A stretch of 64,000 bases of DNA from Rhizoclosmatium globosum. Lineage: Eukaryota; Chytridiomycota; Chytridiomycetes; Chytridiales; Chytriomycetaceae. How positions within the stretch are numbered: the first letter of the stretch is position 1; every line of letters starts with the position of its first letter. Both the position numbers and the translations under genes were made by a program. The notes beneath the pieces are model-generated. The model saw only the letters and a list, made by a program, of their open reading frames with translations, was not told the DNA's origin and did no database searches. Shown here in pieces: positions 42,159 through 58,364 of the stretch. Where the stretch lies: assembly GCA_002104985.1 (NCBI GenBank), contig MCGO01000042.1, positions 1-64,000 on the forward strand, read 5' to 3'.

Positions 42159-44438
42159 ATGTACCACCGAGTAGACCTGGACGATGATTCACCACCACCT
42201 TCAAATCCAAAACCCGGTCTTTCGTCACCTTCGAAACCACCTTCAAACCAGCTATTGGGTGATGCCCTGAAGGCCCTCTCACCCGCTCCCTTACCCTCTT
42301 CAAACTACAACTTAAACAAAGAGCAATACCTCGACGACTACGATGCAGACTATTCAACTGAGGAAATATGGGCAAGCGATCTGTCTCTGTCACCCGCAAA
42401 GAAGGTTCGTTTGTTTTCACCTCTTTAATACTATGCTAACGATAACTGTGTACCTAGTCCCTCTTTCGCTTTCCCGCTTCACTTGGAATTAATCTGTGGA
42501 CTTCCACGTGGAACAACAGATTTCTTGTTGGGGGAACCACGGCAACTGTCCTGGTTGCTGTCCTTGTTCTTTTCCTGCTTACGAATCCCCCTTTGCCACC
42601 CTCCCTTGATTCCCTTCCAAGCGACCACCCAATTGTCATTCTCGTCTCTCTCGACGGCCTCAGGCCTGACTATCTCAACCGCTCGCTCACTCCAAACCTC
42701 CTCTCTCTCGCTGCATCTGGAATTATGGCTTCCCATCTGACCCCTTCCTTCCCTTCCCTCACTTTCCCAAACCATTACTCTATCGTCACTGGTCTATACC
42801 CGGAATCTCATGGAATTGTTGCTAATGTCTTTTGGGACTCCCTGCTGAATGATACTTTTGTTTATGTGGATCCTGTCAAGAATAAGGATTCTAAATGGTG
42901 GTACGGGGAGCCGGTATGTTTACGATTGAGACAATGACCCAGAGTGAGGAACGAGTGATGAAAATGTCGAATGGGTGAAGCGAAGGGAGAGAATAACTTT
43001 TCACGGAGCGAACAGAAAGATATGCAGCTCCAAGTATTTCTCATGGAGCGAGAAACGAGGGAAATATTCTTGGTGTTATATTTGACCATGTGTGAAGGGA
43101 ATTGACTGCTGTTATCTACTCTTTAAACCGTGTCATACAATTCTCTCACAATAATAACGTAGATTTGGGTCACGGCTGTCAAGAACGGTCTGAAGTCAGC
43201 GACTTGTATGTGGCCTGGGTCAGAAGCAGCCATCAAAAACACCAGACCCACTTACTACCAACCGTACAATGGATCCATGTCAAACATTGATCGCGTCTCA
43301 CAAGTGCTCACCTGGCTCGCACTTCCACTTGAAACGCGACCCGCCTTCCTCACTCTCTACATTTCCGATATTGATACTGCAGGACATGTGTATGGTCCTG
43401 ACTCTCCACAAGTGAATGCAGCCCTTCAGTCTGTGGACGCAGTCATTGGTAAACTCGTCGAAGGAGTCCTCCACGTCCAAAACGTGCGTGCCCTCCAAAA
43501 CTCCACCGTGAATATTGTCGTTGTGTCAGACCACGGCATGACGCCAGGAAATGCACTGGAGAACTTTATATATCTTGACGACTACGTTGACCCCTCCCTC
43601 TTCTCAATCATCAACAACGTGAATGTCTTCATATACCCCAAGAACGGAAACGGTTCGTGGTCCCTCCCCCTCCCTTCCCAACACTCTTTCCTTCGCTAAA
43701 CACTCTTCCTCCCCTCATACAGACACGGAAACAATCTACAAAACCCTTTTAAAAGCAGCCCTCAATTCAACGCACTGGACAATCCACAAACGCGCCGAAA
43801 CCCCTCCAGAGTACCACTACACCCTCCCCACCTCCCGCATCGCGCCACTAGTCGCCATACCAAAACGCGGGTACGCAATCACACTTCGCTCCACCGGGCC
43901 CGGAAAGCTCCTCGGCGGGTTACACGGGTATAACAACAGCGACCCCGACATGCGAGCAACCTTCATCGCGTCTGGACCTGCCTTCCACGCGTCAGAGCGC
44001 GCACTGGGGACTGGGGCGAGTGAATTTGAGAGTGGGGGTGGAGGGGAGCTTGTGGTTGATTCGGCGGGTATGGTTGAGCTTGTGGATGGGTTTGATGGGA
44101 CTAGTGGGGGTGGTGTGCATGGTGGTGCGGCTGTTGCTGGGGATGTTGGAAAGCATACGGGGGGTCGACGGGATGTTGGTGGTGGAGGTGGTGGTGGTGG
44201 TGGAGACTGGAGTGGGATGCTTGAGAGGAGACGGACGGGGGAAATGAATTTGACGAGTAATGCTGTCACGAGTGGGAACGCTACAAAGACAAGAGTTGCT
44301 CTTCAGTTAGTTCCACCCTTCAAAAACGTCGAGATATACAATATCCTGTTACGGGTTCTCAAGTTGGAGGGGAAAGGAGCACCCAACAACGGGTCCAAGG
44401 AAACTATGGATATGTTGAGCACATGGTTGACATATTAA
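42159..44438 (+). CDS. ENPP-type nucleotide pyrophosphatase/phosphodiesterase, type II membrane protein
   Basis: A cytoplasmic Pro/Ser-rich N-terminus (MYHRVDLDDDSPPPSNPKPG) precedes a membrane anchor (FLVGGTTATVLVAVLVLFLL) and the catalytic domain. All catalytic pieces of the ENPP/alkaline phosphatase superfamily are visible: metal-binding Asp in LVSLDGLRPDYL, the nucleophile Thr in FPSLTFPNHYSIVTGLYPES, Asp and His in YISDIDTAGHVYGPDSP, the DH pair in VVVSDHGMTPG and the last His in GGLHGYNNSDP. Such enzymes hydrolyse extracellular or lumenal nucleotide pyrophosphate and phosphodiester bonds. A glycine-rich insert (GGGGGGGGGD) lies near the C-terminus. The 250-nt second intron (42914-43163) carries repeat element C. 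Only 47 bp separate its start from the divergent glycosyltransferase-like copy 3. Confidence 0.88.
42975..43073. repeat. Intronic GTGAAGCGAAGGG/GGAGCGAACAGAAAGA element with hairpin (element C)
   Basis: In the ENPP intron. GTGAAGCGAAGGG (42975) and GGAGCGAACAGA (43005) resemble the words in elements A, B and D. An inverted repeat follows: CCAAGTATTTC (43030-43040) against GAAATATTCTTGG (43061-43073). The similarity to the other elements is looser than theirs to one another. Confidence 0.35.
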
Positions 44439-44569
44439 AAGTTCAGAAGCACAAGAATCTCTTAAACTGTATTAAATAACCAAGCATTTTTGTAATAAAA
44501 AAGAAAAGGGAAGCAAATAACACCAAGAAACACATCAAACTATTGGAACAAGAAAAAAAAAGACTCTTT

Positions 44570-48140
<3,571 letters not shown>

Positions 48141-48268
48141 TCTAAAAGCGAAATAAGTATTTCAGTGAGAAAAGTAGTTTGTAGTGATGCAACAGAAGGT
48201 GGCGATAGTAAGGCTATATGGGCAGGTTTGGTTGGTTCTTGAAGTGCTCCATCCCCCAATTTGATTGA

Positions 48269-48499
48269 CTATGCGATGTGAAATCCCTTACGACCCACGA
48301 AGAAAGCTCCATATAGTGGATACACAGCACCATAGAACACCAGAGTACATGTTAGAGTGTAGATTACCATTTTTGCCTCGCGTTTTATTGTTGGGACGAA
48401 CGTCTCTTTGTTCTCACTGACTGAGGGAAATTTGAACATCAACAAGATAAACAGGATGTAAATAATGTGGATTAAAAAGACACACTTTTTCTTCTTCAT
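48269..48499 (-). CDS. Small putative membrane protein, doubtful
   Basis: A 76-codon frame starting MKKKKCVFLIHIIYILFILL, with two hydrophobic segments separated by a charged loop (ENKETFVPTIKREAK) and ending GRKGFHIA. It lies between the Pkc1 gene and the divergent plus-strand gene, where a Pkc1 5' exon would also be expected. No family is recognised. Splicing into Pkc1 through the GTAAGG at its end would not keep frame. Confidence 0.3.
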   Translation of the reverse strand: MKKKKCVFLIHIIYILFILLMFKFPSVSENKETFVPTIKREAKMVIYTLTCTLVFYGAVYPLYGAFFVGRKGFHIA

Positions 48500-48550
48500 T
48501 CTGTGTGTCTAAAAAAGAACTGAATTTTTTTGGTGATTTGGGACTTGGAG

Positions 48551-50484
48551 ATGGCTCCAGTGTGCAAGAGTGCCCGTGTCTATTGCCCGCTTCCGAGTGA
48601 GGCGACATTGGATTCCGAGTATGAAGGAGCGGGTCGGGCATTGGTGCCATTTGTGAATGTGGAGGTTACGATTGCGAGTTGCGATCTGGAACGAGGTCGG
48701 GTTTCACGTTTCCTTGCATTGGCAGCATTATTAACTTGTACCAACAGGCTCGAATGCACCAGTTTTGCTGCAGATCGTGAATACCACTGGACAGCAAGTA
48801 GTGGTCAAGGAAGTATTATTGGTTGGATGCAGGGGGTGCGTGAACACTTGTTCTTGTTCAGCATTGCTTATTAGTTGCCCTAGACCCCAAACAGCCAAAG
48901 TAGAAGTCCTGAAGCAGCTTCGGCGTCGGGTCTTGGACCAGCCAGCAATGGATTGGATCGCGGGATCTTTCAAAAAACAAGAGTTCCAATTGAAAGAAAC
49001 TATCGCAATTCCGGATTGGATTTCGCCTTCAAATGGAAAGGAGTCTGATCCAACGAATTCGGAGGCTGAAGACGATCTGGATGATTTGGGTGGGTCTTTT
49101 GAAATGCGTGTTTAATCCGTGTTTAATCCGTGCTGACTACGCTATTACTTATGTAGATACATCTGTAAATACGGATCTCGAGGATGATCAAGCTCCTGCA
49201 GCTTTAGCTCTTTCTCCTCAGTTCAAAGAGGCATTTCTGAGAAAGTCCTTGTACACGCTGCCCCACATTGAACCAACAGACGCACTTCCTCGTTTTCCAA
49301 GTCCGTCGCCATCAACATTCTCTACAGATACATTTATTTCAACGCCTCAGCTGTCAGATTCGTCCGTGTTTTCGATCTCCATCAACGACCCACCTGCCTC
49401 AGAATTCAGCGATGAGATTACAACTGAAACAGCAGCAGAAGCAATAACCCTCGTTGAGCGACGGAAATCTGCACCACCATTGCGAATGATGATGGGAACA
49501 GAATCTCCCATTCTAGTTCGCAAGAGACCTCTGTCGTTTTTCCCTGGTTCTCTGCCATATACCAAATCTTCACAGGCATCTCCTACAAGAAACTTGATGA
49601 ATGCATTCTTACCAAGGATCCTCCAGAAAAAACGGTCTTCGTTCCTGACGGTCAAAATGAAACCCTCAACAGCACAATTGAACAACCATACCACCCTTCT
49701 ACCTGCAATTTCTTCAACGTCTATTCCCGAGATAACTGAAGTTCAGGAACCGCCCCCCGTCCCTCCGAAGGAAACGTTATCCGTGCCTTTCAAAATTTCT
49801 GAAGTCATCGCCGCCAAAGAGCCTATGATGCTCCGTAAAATGGTTCAACTTGACGATGGATTAGTTTCCGTAGTCTCGATTGGGGGCCAAGTAGACGATA
49901 ACTTGGACGATGACGAATCTGGACCCCTTTCAGCGCATCAACCGCCAATGTCTCCTCCGTCCGATACTGTAGACCATGATAATAGCTCTCAAGTCCCGGC
50001 CCCGTATTTAAAACAGCAGCAAGATAAATCCATCCAAGAAGTGCAACCTGAACCAGCTCCCCAAGCTTCCAACCTAGAACGTTTCCTGAAATCCAAAACG
50101 TCGTCATCTCCCACAAAACGCCATTCTCTTGCACCAACAGATATTCAACGCAGCTCATCCGCATCCTCTATCGAACAACCAACCAACAAATCACGCCACA
50201 GTTACATACCCTCCTCTCTAGTCCCCCGCTCCCTGTCACTCACTCCCAACAACCGCAGTCTCTCAAGACTCTCGACAATCAGCTCCACCTCAACAATGAG
50301 CAACCGATCTTCCGTCATATCCTTGAGTGGGCCTTCAGAATTCGGAAAGGCTTGGTGGTTGGCCCAACCAAGTGAAGAAGACGTTTCGTATTCTATAGTC
50401 GTACGTGTAGGCTTGAAGAGGTCGTTCCGAAAGGGAGGGGCGAGAGTGAATTTAACTGTTGAAGTACCTGTGACAGTTGTGTAA
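48551..50484 (+). CDS. Hypothetical protein with a small folded N-terminus and a long disordered region
   Basis: Starting MAPVCKSARVYCPLPSEATL. Introns after DLERG (near 48696), after LLVGCR (near 48833) and after DDLDD (near 49090) connect the exons, followed by a long open exon to 50484. The first 130 or so residues are beta-like (VNVEVTIASCDLERGSNAPV, LLQIVNTTGQQVVVKEVLLV) and could be a small sandwich domain. The rest is rich in Ser, Thr and Pro with a polyproline EPPPVPPKE motif, a typical SH3 ligand, and many SP/TP sites. A short folded end reads FGKAWWLAQPSEEDVSYSIV. I do not recognise the family. Confidence 0.6.
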
Positions 50485-50642
50485 ACACCACACTACCAAA
50501 TGACATTGCAAGTTACAATTTTTCTGCAGACGAAATACCTATAATTATATGTTAGCAGCTCATTACTAAAGAACTCAGAATACCCTTAACCCGTTTTACA
50601 CCTTTTTTTGTATGCATCAGTGATATTTTGGATACCTGTCAA

Positions 50643-52477
50643 ATGAAACTCCGTAATGCCCGCCCAATGCCATGCCTAATTATAACAGCCGCGACAGCCA
50701 TTTCTATCATATGGCTCGTAAATGCATCAATAACTCCCACCACATCATCCTTCACCCAACCTTCACACACACAAACACCTGTCACAGTCACGTCAGATTC
50801 ACTCCTCACAACCAACCATGAATTCTCAATCCCATCAGTAACCCTCCCATCGAAAATATCACAATCTCAATTGAAACAATTGGACCATGACGCGTTAGTC
50901 TATCCACACAAGTTTGTGCAACCAACACATACATCCGAATCAACAACAATCGTGTTCAATGTGAGTTTCAGATTGCACCCCTCAAGAGCCACCTCTTTTT
51001 TTAACAAAGACTTCATACAAAGTTATACAGCGGTCCCGTTGAAAACATTGAATCTCAGCTTCGATATGCATGTGGCTTGCATTCCGCTGAAACACCCGTG
51101 ACAGGGATATGGGTGTACGCGTTTGCATCCCCAAACGCAACAGACTATCGCCGCGTCGTACAAGATGCGAATGCTTCCGACGTGTGTTTATCAAACAACA
51201 TCACTGTTTCGTATACAGAAAGGTATCCCAACAAGAAAAAATCTCGATTTTGAGCTTGCTGAAATTTATGAATCAGCACATTCAACTATAAATTCCACGG
51301 ACGATTCTTGTTGGCCCCGATGGTCACGAGCAAGTATTTGATGATGGTGGATGATGACGTGATACTTTCGAAACGGATGTTGGGAGAGTTTATCCAAATG
51401 ATGCGTTTGAAGCCACGGTTAGTTTTACATACTTCTGCGTCTACCATAATAACCCACTCCCCCTTTTAAAAACTATAATGCAGACTCCTCGGAACAGCCG
51501 GCCAACTCCGAAGCCCGCGGCAAGGAATAAACCCCGGCTGGGAATCCCCAGACTCCCCTCAAGTCCAAACCTCCACCCCGACCGAAAGAAACCAACCCCG
51601 TGTAGACTACCTCTGCAACATCTGGTTCATGAAATCAAGCTGGACACTCCTCCTCACGCGTGACCACCCCTTAACATGGTACACTGGTGAAGACATCCAC
51701 TTCAGTTACGTCCTTAAAAAGTATCTTGGAGTTGAGAGCGCGGTTGTGAAGTTGACGGTGGACGTGGAGGATGAAGTGATGCCGCTGTTGTCAAAGAATC
51801 ATAGGGCGACGAGGGAAGTGAGTGTTGCGGATGTGAGGAATGATTTGTTTCGGTTGAATTTGGGGAGGGGGATTGGGCTGGAGCTTGGGGGTACGGTTGT
51901 TAAGACGGTGGTGTTTGTGCAGGATGTGGAGGCTGCGTATGCGGTTTTGAAGGTGTTTGATGAGGGGCGGAAAGGGAGGAAGGGGTCTGTTGATAGGGAT
52001 TCTGTTTCGGGGGTGCTTAAGAGTCCTAGTTGTATGATGTTTAGTGGTCGTGAGGAGAGTCAGGAGAAGCTGGATTTGTTGCGACTTGTTGCGATTCGGT
52101 ATTCCCATCTCGCATCTTGTGAGTTGTACTTGAGACCGAAATGGGGGTCTCAACCACGGCCAGTTCGGTACTTTGACTTGAAGCTGGGATTCGGGATTGA
52201 GAATGGAGAATATCCTGTGGTGACTGCCGCTGCAGATATGATTCCAGCCGTGTATGGAATCTTGAACGGTGGCATCGATGCAAAGTCGCTCGAGCGCGTA
52301 ATTATGGTTACAAGCCAAGACAGAGATAAGAAGAAGGAAGAGGCAAAGGTGTATCGCCAAGTGATGAAGTTGGTTGTAGATATGGTCAACAATGAAGTCG
52401 GGCTACGAGGAGGAGCATTCCACCGACAAAAGAAAAGGACCAAGAAGATTGAGTTAGTAGAAGTGAATGTACTTTAA
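50643..52477 (+). CDS. GT64-like (exostosin-type) glycosyltransferase, with apparent frame breaks
   Basis: The protein begins MKLRNARPMPCLIITAATAI, a signal anchor, then a Ser/Thr-rich stem. An intron after TTIVFN (near 50959) leads to LYSGPVENIESQLRYACGLH and VTGIWVYAFASPNATDY. The catalytic part has FHGRFLLAPMVTSKYLMMVD with the metal-binding DDD (VDDDVILS), LLGTAGQLR, WFMKSSWTLLLTRDHPL and TGEDIHFSYVLKKY. This order (N-x-RF, DDDV, a final ED) fits GT64-type transferases such as the second domain of exostosins. Between about 51230 and 51290 the frame shifts twice: one A in a six-A run and one base near ACTATAAATTCC. The C-terminal 200 residues (ending KKIELVEVNVL) have no recognised match. 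Confidence 0.6.
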
Positions 52478-52539
52478 TTACTAGTTATTTATTACAAGTT
52501 TTTATTTCTTTTTTTTATCCAACAACAACACACCACCAA

Positions 52540-53990
52540 ATGCTACGCCTTGTCCTCGGATCGTACGAGCGGCTTCTCTTTGGCCTTGACGTGACCACCA
52601 CCGAAGAAGGGTTCAAAGTAACGCAGACCTTCACGTATCCCGCGCACATTTCGTCGATCAAGGCCATCGCAGTTTCCGCCAATGCAAAGTACTTGGCGAC
52701 TGGAGCATCGGATGAACACGTCAAATTGTACTCGTTGGACAAGAACAAAGAAAGCGGGACCCTGTTTCACCATGTTTGTTTTGTTTTTGAGGATACTTTA
52801 ATCAAATAACCTTAACCAACCAACTCAGACGGGCTCAATCACGGCCCTTGCCTTCCACGACACGGGCTACCTCTTCACTGCCTCGGAAGATGCCACAATC
52901 GCAATCGTCAGAACCTCAGATTGGGAACCACTCAAAAAACTGACTGTAAACATGAAACTTCATTCTCTGACATACCTTCTTATACTCTTCTCGTAAACAG
53001 GGCCACACAACTGCCATCCAATCAATCTCAATCCATCCAACTGGAAAACTACTGCTCAGTGCATCGATCGATGGTTACTTGAGAACATGGGACACTGCGA
53101 AAGCCAGTTGCGCATACACCTTCAAATTACCGCTTCCACGTCCTGTGAAAGTGTGTTGGAGTAAATGCGGTCTCTATTACGCGGTCGTTTTTGAAACTGG
53201 TGTCGCCTGTTATCAGGTTGCAACGGGTGCTGTCTTGTGGAAGACTACAGAATTGGGACGGCTGGTTGCTTTGGAATTTGCTGAAATCAGTTGAGTGTTT
53301 TATGTTGTTGTTTTTTGATGTCATGAAGGGGTTAGTCTTTCTGACTAGTGCTGCAACTTAGACAAACAACCGGTCGTGATTGTTGCGGGAGACGCAAAGA
53401 AAGTAGTCGTTTTCAATGTCAAGAAGAAGGAAGTTGTTGCAACATTCACGACGCCTCATACCACTCGTATCAAGGATCTCAGTGTCGCGTTCTTCAACAA
53501 CATTCACATTCTAGTCACATGTTCCAGTGACGGTGCAATCTATGGGTGGGATTTGGAAGCTGGAATCGAGAGCGGAGATTTGGGGAATGCGCTGTTTACA
53601 TTTGATGCCAAGTGTCGATTGACTTGTTGTACTGCTGTTGTCCAGAGCGGTGGGAAGGTGAAGAAGACTTTGGAGGAAGAAGAAAGAGAGTTGGATCAGG
53701 AGCTCAAAGACGATGATGAAGACGAGGACGTTGCCCAAGAAGTTGCTGTCAAGAAAGCACCAGTTGCCAAAACAGTTGCCAAGAAGGGAGGTGCACGCGT
53801 AGTTGTCTCATACGACGGAGATGGAACTGCTGATCTTACACCAGATGTAGCACCTGTGAAAAAGGGAGGAAAGGGAGCCTTAAGCAGCAAGAACAAGGTG
53901 TTGCAGAAAATGTTTGCCAGCAAGCAGAAGGCCATTGCGAAAAAGTCTAGCCAGGGAGGTGTATCCAAAAAGCACATTTCGAAAAAGTGA
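52540..53990 (+). CDS. MAK11: MAK11/PAK1IP1-like WD40 ribosome-biogenesis protein
   Basis: Starting MLRLVLGSYERLLFGLDVTT. WD blades: HISSIKAIAVSANAKYLATG, ITALAFHDTGYLFTASEDAT, IQSISIHPTGKLLLSASIDG, then VKVCWSKCGLYYAVVFETGV, VVIVAGDAKKVVVFNVKKKE and KDLSVAFFNNIHILVTCSSD. The opening G-S-Y-E-x-x-x-x-G and the lysine-rich C-terminal tail (about 110 residues, AKKGGAR, KKHISKK-end) match Mak11/PAK1IP1, a nucleolar factor for 60S subunit assembly. An acidic patch DDDEDED lies in the tail. Short introns lie after TLFHH, after KKLT and after EFAEI. No breaks are seen. Confidence 0.83.
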
Positions 53991-54117
53991 ATGATCTCAC
54001 AATAAATGCAACTATTTTATTTGTCCCGATGAGATTGCCATAAAGTAGAGATTTCCAACTTCTTTTTCTGTCCAACCAACTAACCAAGAGTATTCCAGCC
54101 TGAAGAGAGAAACAAGG

Positions 54118-57100
54118 ATGGCGTCTGTAGCCCCCCTGAATGAACCGCCTGAGCAAACCAGCTTAAAGTACACATTGCCGACGCGTCCATCCCGCCTAGT
54201 GCGGGTTCCAAGTCCTCCTGCACCACTTCTAGCAGATACTACCAGTACTAGTACTAGCACCAGTCACACTACCCAGCCAGTCTACCACCCGTACCCACAC
54301 TCAACAAAACGATCAAACTCAGCTTCAACAACCCGCGAACCACGGCCTCAATTCAAAACAGATGACTCATCGGCCACTTTGATTCTCGATGCTGAACCCA
54401 TGAACAACACCCTCAATCGGAAACCAATAATTACCCTTCAAAAACAGCAAACTAAATCGGTTGTTAACATGTCTCCGTCGCCACTTACAACTCCGGCTTC
54501 GTCCCACAGGCCTCCCCTTCAGCCCTCAAAGGTGAAACACTCTTCGAAAAGTGTCAGGAATAAGACTCTGGAACAATCAACTTCAACCCATAAACCATCC
54601 CTTGTGAAAGCAAGTGGACTTCAGAAACAGGACAGCAAAATCTTATTGACAGGTCGACGCGTCGGTGGTGGCGGACAAGGGGCATCAGGAACTGCAACTG
54701 TAAAGAAAGAGCCAAGAAAAGTAATTGGCTCTTTAATTGGAGATTTGGAAGACGCGAGAGATGTGAATACCAGAGCTTCGAGTATCATTACTTTGCAAGA
54801 GGCTGAACCGGAAGAAGAGGCAGTCGACACAGACAGTGATGTGAACGACGAAGCTGAAGAGGAAGAAGACGAATCGGATATGGAGGTACTTGTCACACTT
54901 TCGTGTTATATTGTCTCACTCCTCTTTCACTCTTAGAACGACGACGAAGAAGAGCAAGAAATTTCAGGTATGCATTGCTTGGAACTGCCGAAGCAGAATA
55001 TTTGCGACTAACCCCACATCGCCTAAACAGATTTCGATTCAAACGGTGAATACGATGACGACGACGAAGAAGAGGAAGAAGAAGATCTCGACAGTGAACG
55101 TGGAAAGGGCCATACTCGTCCAACCACAAACTCAGCTGGAGAAACCGATGGCGCTAATGTGCGGTACTGGGATAGAAGCACACGAGGAAGTAAACGCGGC
55201 GGTATGATTACTGACGGGAAATTGAAAAGAGCAGAAAGCGCACAAAGATACGGAATCGCTGTTATGATTGACGACACGGTCGACATGTCAAGTCGAATGG
55301 GAACAACTAACGAAATGCTTTCTTCTGGTATTTCGGGGGCAAAGTTTATGGATGACTCGAAAGGTCTCTTCAAAGTGAAGCCTGCGATTGTACCCAGTTT
55401 GTTTGATGATGGAGAGGCTGTGTTGTATTTCCCCAAGGAAGGTGAAGCAGGTTTGTTGGAAATATCCACATTCTGTAAATATCCAAAGCTGATGGGCAAG
55501 ATAGTCACAACAATCCCAAGTGAACTGAAAGACGCTATGAAATGGAAGATTTGCAAGTTTACACCACGAGTTGTTAGAAGTGAGAGGGATTTCGATTTTG
55601 AAGTACCCACTCATCACCCAACCAATCTAACTAGCCTGCTTACGCCGCGCGGGCTTCAAACTAGTTCGTGGTGGTAAAAAATGGATCGGATACTGGGGAA
55701 AACACTACCCAGCCGAGAAATTCAAGTCTGTCCAACCATGGCAGAAAGTGAATCACTTTCCAATGTCTTTTGAGATTGGGCGGAAGGATAAAATGTACTT
55801 GAACGTGTCGAGGATGCGAGAACGAGTTAAAGATGATGTACAACGAACTATTTTGATGTTTTCTTTGTGTTAACCTGCATTTACTCGTAGACTATGGGTT
55901 TAGACTTTTTGCCTGCAACATACTTTTTACCGAGTCAAAGGAGACGGTTGAAGCTTGCATTTAACTCACATCCGACATGGATTATAAAGCCGCCTGCTTC
56001 TGCTCGAGGAATTGGGATTCGAGTTGTGAACAAGTGGAAGGACGTCCCACAACGGAAAGAAATTATCGTATCAAAGTGAGTTGCAAGTGGTTCAGTTATC
56101 ATCCAAAATTTATGAATGATGAACAGATACGTGCAAAATCCTTACCTGATTGACAAAAAGAAATTTGATATCCGACTCTACGTCGTAGTAACAAGTTTTG
56201 ATCCCCTCCGCATCTACCTATACAAGGAAGGCATCGTTCGATTCGCTGGTGAAACGTAAATGCATCAACCCCAAGTAACCAACCATCTAACACGTACATT
56301 TTATCAATCAGATATTCCACAAACTCATCCAGACACTCCATCAGAAACCGCTTTATCCACCTCACAAACTACAGCGTCTCAAGGAAAAAGAAAAAAGTCG
56401 ACCCAAACGCAACAAAAACCACGCCAACCTACCCTTTCGGAGACCCCCTCTTCAGCACAGAAACAAGTAAATGGAGTCTCGCAACTCTTGAAGAATACTT
56501 CTCGAGACAAGGTATCGACTTCAACCCCATCATGGAAAAGATCCGACACGTCGTTGTAAGCACAGTCATAAGTGGACACGCCTCGAATTCAAGCGGTACG
56601 AGAATGTATACTACAAGCGTTAACTGTTGTTACGAGCTATTCGGGTTCGACGTTCTGTTGGACGCGAATTTGAAGCCGTGGGTGATGGAGGTTAATATAT
56701 CTCCGTCGCTGAAAGCTTCATGTGACATGGACCTCGGTGTTAAATCGAGGCTCTCCGTGGATTTGTTTAATTTGGTTGGGATTCGTGTTCGTGATTTGGA
56801 TGAGTCTCAAAAGAAACGTAAAAAGTGAGTGGTTTTGGTGGAGGTGCCTCTGACTATCTTTTTTTTTATTAAATGCCTGCGATTTCTAGGTCGCCGATTC
56901 AGAAACCGTTCCTATCGATATCTGAGAGACAGAAGATGAGGTATTTTGCGTTGAATCAGGATGCGAATATTTTGTCGGATTTGACGGACTACGATTTACG
57001 AGTTTTGAAAGAGTCTGAAGACGAAGTACGTTTATATGGTTGTTTCTTTGAATGCTTATACCTAGTATAAAGAATCGTAGGCGAGGAGGATTTGACCGAA

Positions 57101-58261
57101 TCTTCCCAAGTGTGGTCCCATCGCGGGCATTCGCCGATACTTCAAGCTATTTTAAACTATTTACTTCTCCTCCGTATAGCGATAATTTGCTTCTTCAATG
57201 GGTCAAACTTGCTGCTCAAGATCGCACCCGTGCCTTTAATTTATTACGTCGAGTTCCTTACGGCAATGGAAACTATAATCCCAACACATCAAGCTCTGAA
57301 ATAACGCCTTCTCGAAGAGCTAGCAGCGCACGTACTCCGCCTACATCGAGGGGATCCATTGCATCTCTTTCTGCGCAAAGTAAAGAACGTCAATCAGTGT
57401 CTACTCATAAACCTGTCGCAGTTCCTTCTGGAACGAAGCTTGTGAAAAAATCTGTGGCGATTCAGCCCACCCATGATGTCCGCGCACCTTCGCAGTTGAT
57501 ACCCAAACAAGACGAACAGAATATCAATGAATACAACTCTGTGTATTCAACAATCAGTCATCATCCTGCAAGTACCCAAACAGAAATACATGCTCAAAAT
57601 CCGTTTTCTGTATTCCCCGAACGGCAACTGATGCAAATCAGGAAGGCTGACATGAGCACGGCAGGAATAATGCCGCACTTCAATTCAAATTACATTCTAA
57701 AACCGAAAAAGATATCTTTAAGACAAAAGCAGAGAGGGTATGAGAGCTCTGGAATGATTCAACCGGAAATGACTGAAACTATGGCGAATACAATTGCTCA
57801 AGAAATGTATCAGCTACAATTACAACAACAGTTACATCAATATCACCAGCAAAAATATTATGAGCAGCAGCAGCAAATTAGAATCCAGCAAAGAGCTACC
57901 TCCGCAGGAAGTCTTGCTCACACCATGGCTAAAGAGTATCCTTCAACCTCTGCATGTGAGATATTTACAAATGATGCATCAAAAGAAATTAATTTTTTTG
58001 ACAGATACTGCTGCAATGGCGATTGCACACGTCACCGCCCGTTTCCGAGCCATGGAAACAGGAACCAACAGCGATTCGCATTCATCAAACATACGACAAC
58101 AAGGAATCTCTCAGCAAGAGCTCATGACGTGGGCGGCTTTGATGCAGCGACAACAACAGGCGGAAAATATTCGATATGCCTTTATGGAACCTCAAGCGAA
58201 ACATTCGAATCGAGTTTCTTCGGCGATGAGACGACGGAAAATTAATACACCAACTGAATAG
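54118..58261 (+). CDS. Tubulin tyrosine ligase-like polyglutamylase (TTLL4/5 type)
   Basis: Starting [20 protein letters not shown], a disordered Ser/Thr/Pro and acidic N-terminus of about 330 residues precedes the TTL domain. Expected blocks follow in order: [129 protein letters not shown] and EVNISPSL. These supply the ATP-grasp lysines, the DIRLYV strand and the metal-binding E-x-N. TTLL enzymes add glutamates to tubulin tails in axonemes. The C-terminus is long, with a glutamine-rich coil ([20 protein letters not shown]), and ends [10 protein letters not shown]. The gene has about ten introns. Confidence 0.9.
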
Positions 58262-58364
58262 ATTTTTTTTAGACTTAGAATAAACTCCGGGTATAATGGG
58301 GTAATTCAACGAAACATAACAACGAGAAAAGTAAAAAACATATATTATGCGACCACCAATCCAA

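Noticed and set aside
42112..42420. Upstream extension of glycosyltransferase-like copy 3 by about 100 codons
   Set aside because: It runs antisense through the first exon of the ENPP gene. The signal-anchor start at 42111 matches the position of the anchors in copies 1 and 2.
43817..44269. Antisense proline-rich frame in the ENPP gene
   Set aside because: It mirrors the glycine-rich insert of the ENPP protein, which reads as proline runs on the other strand.
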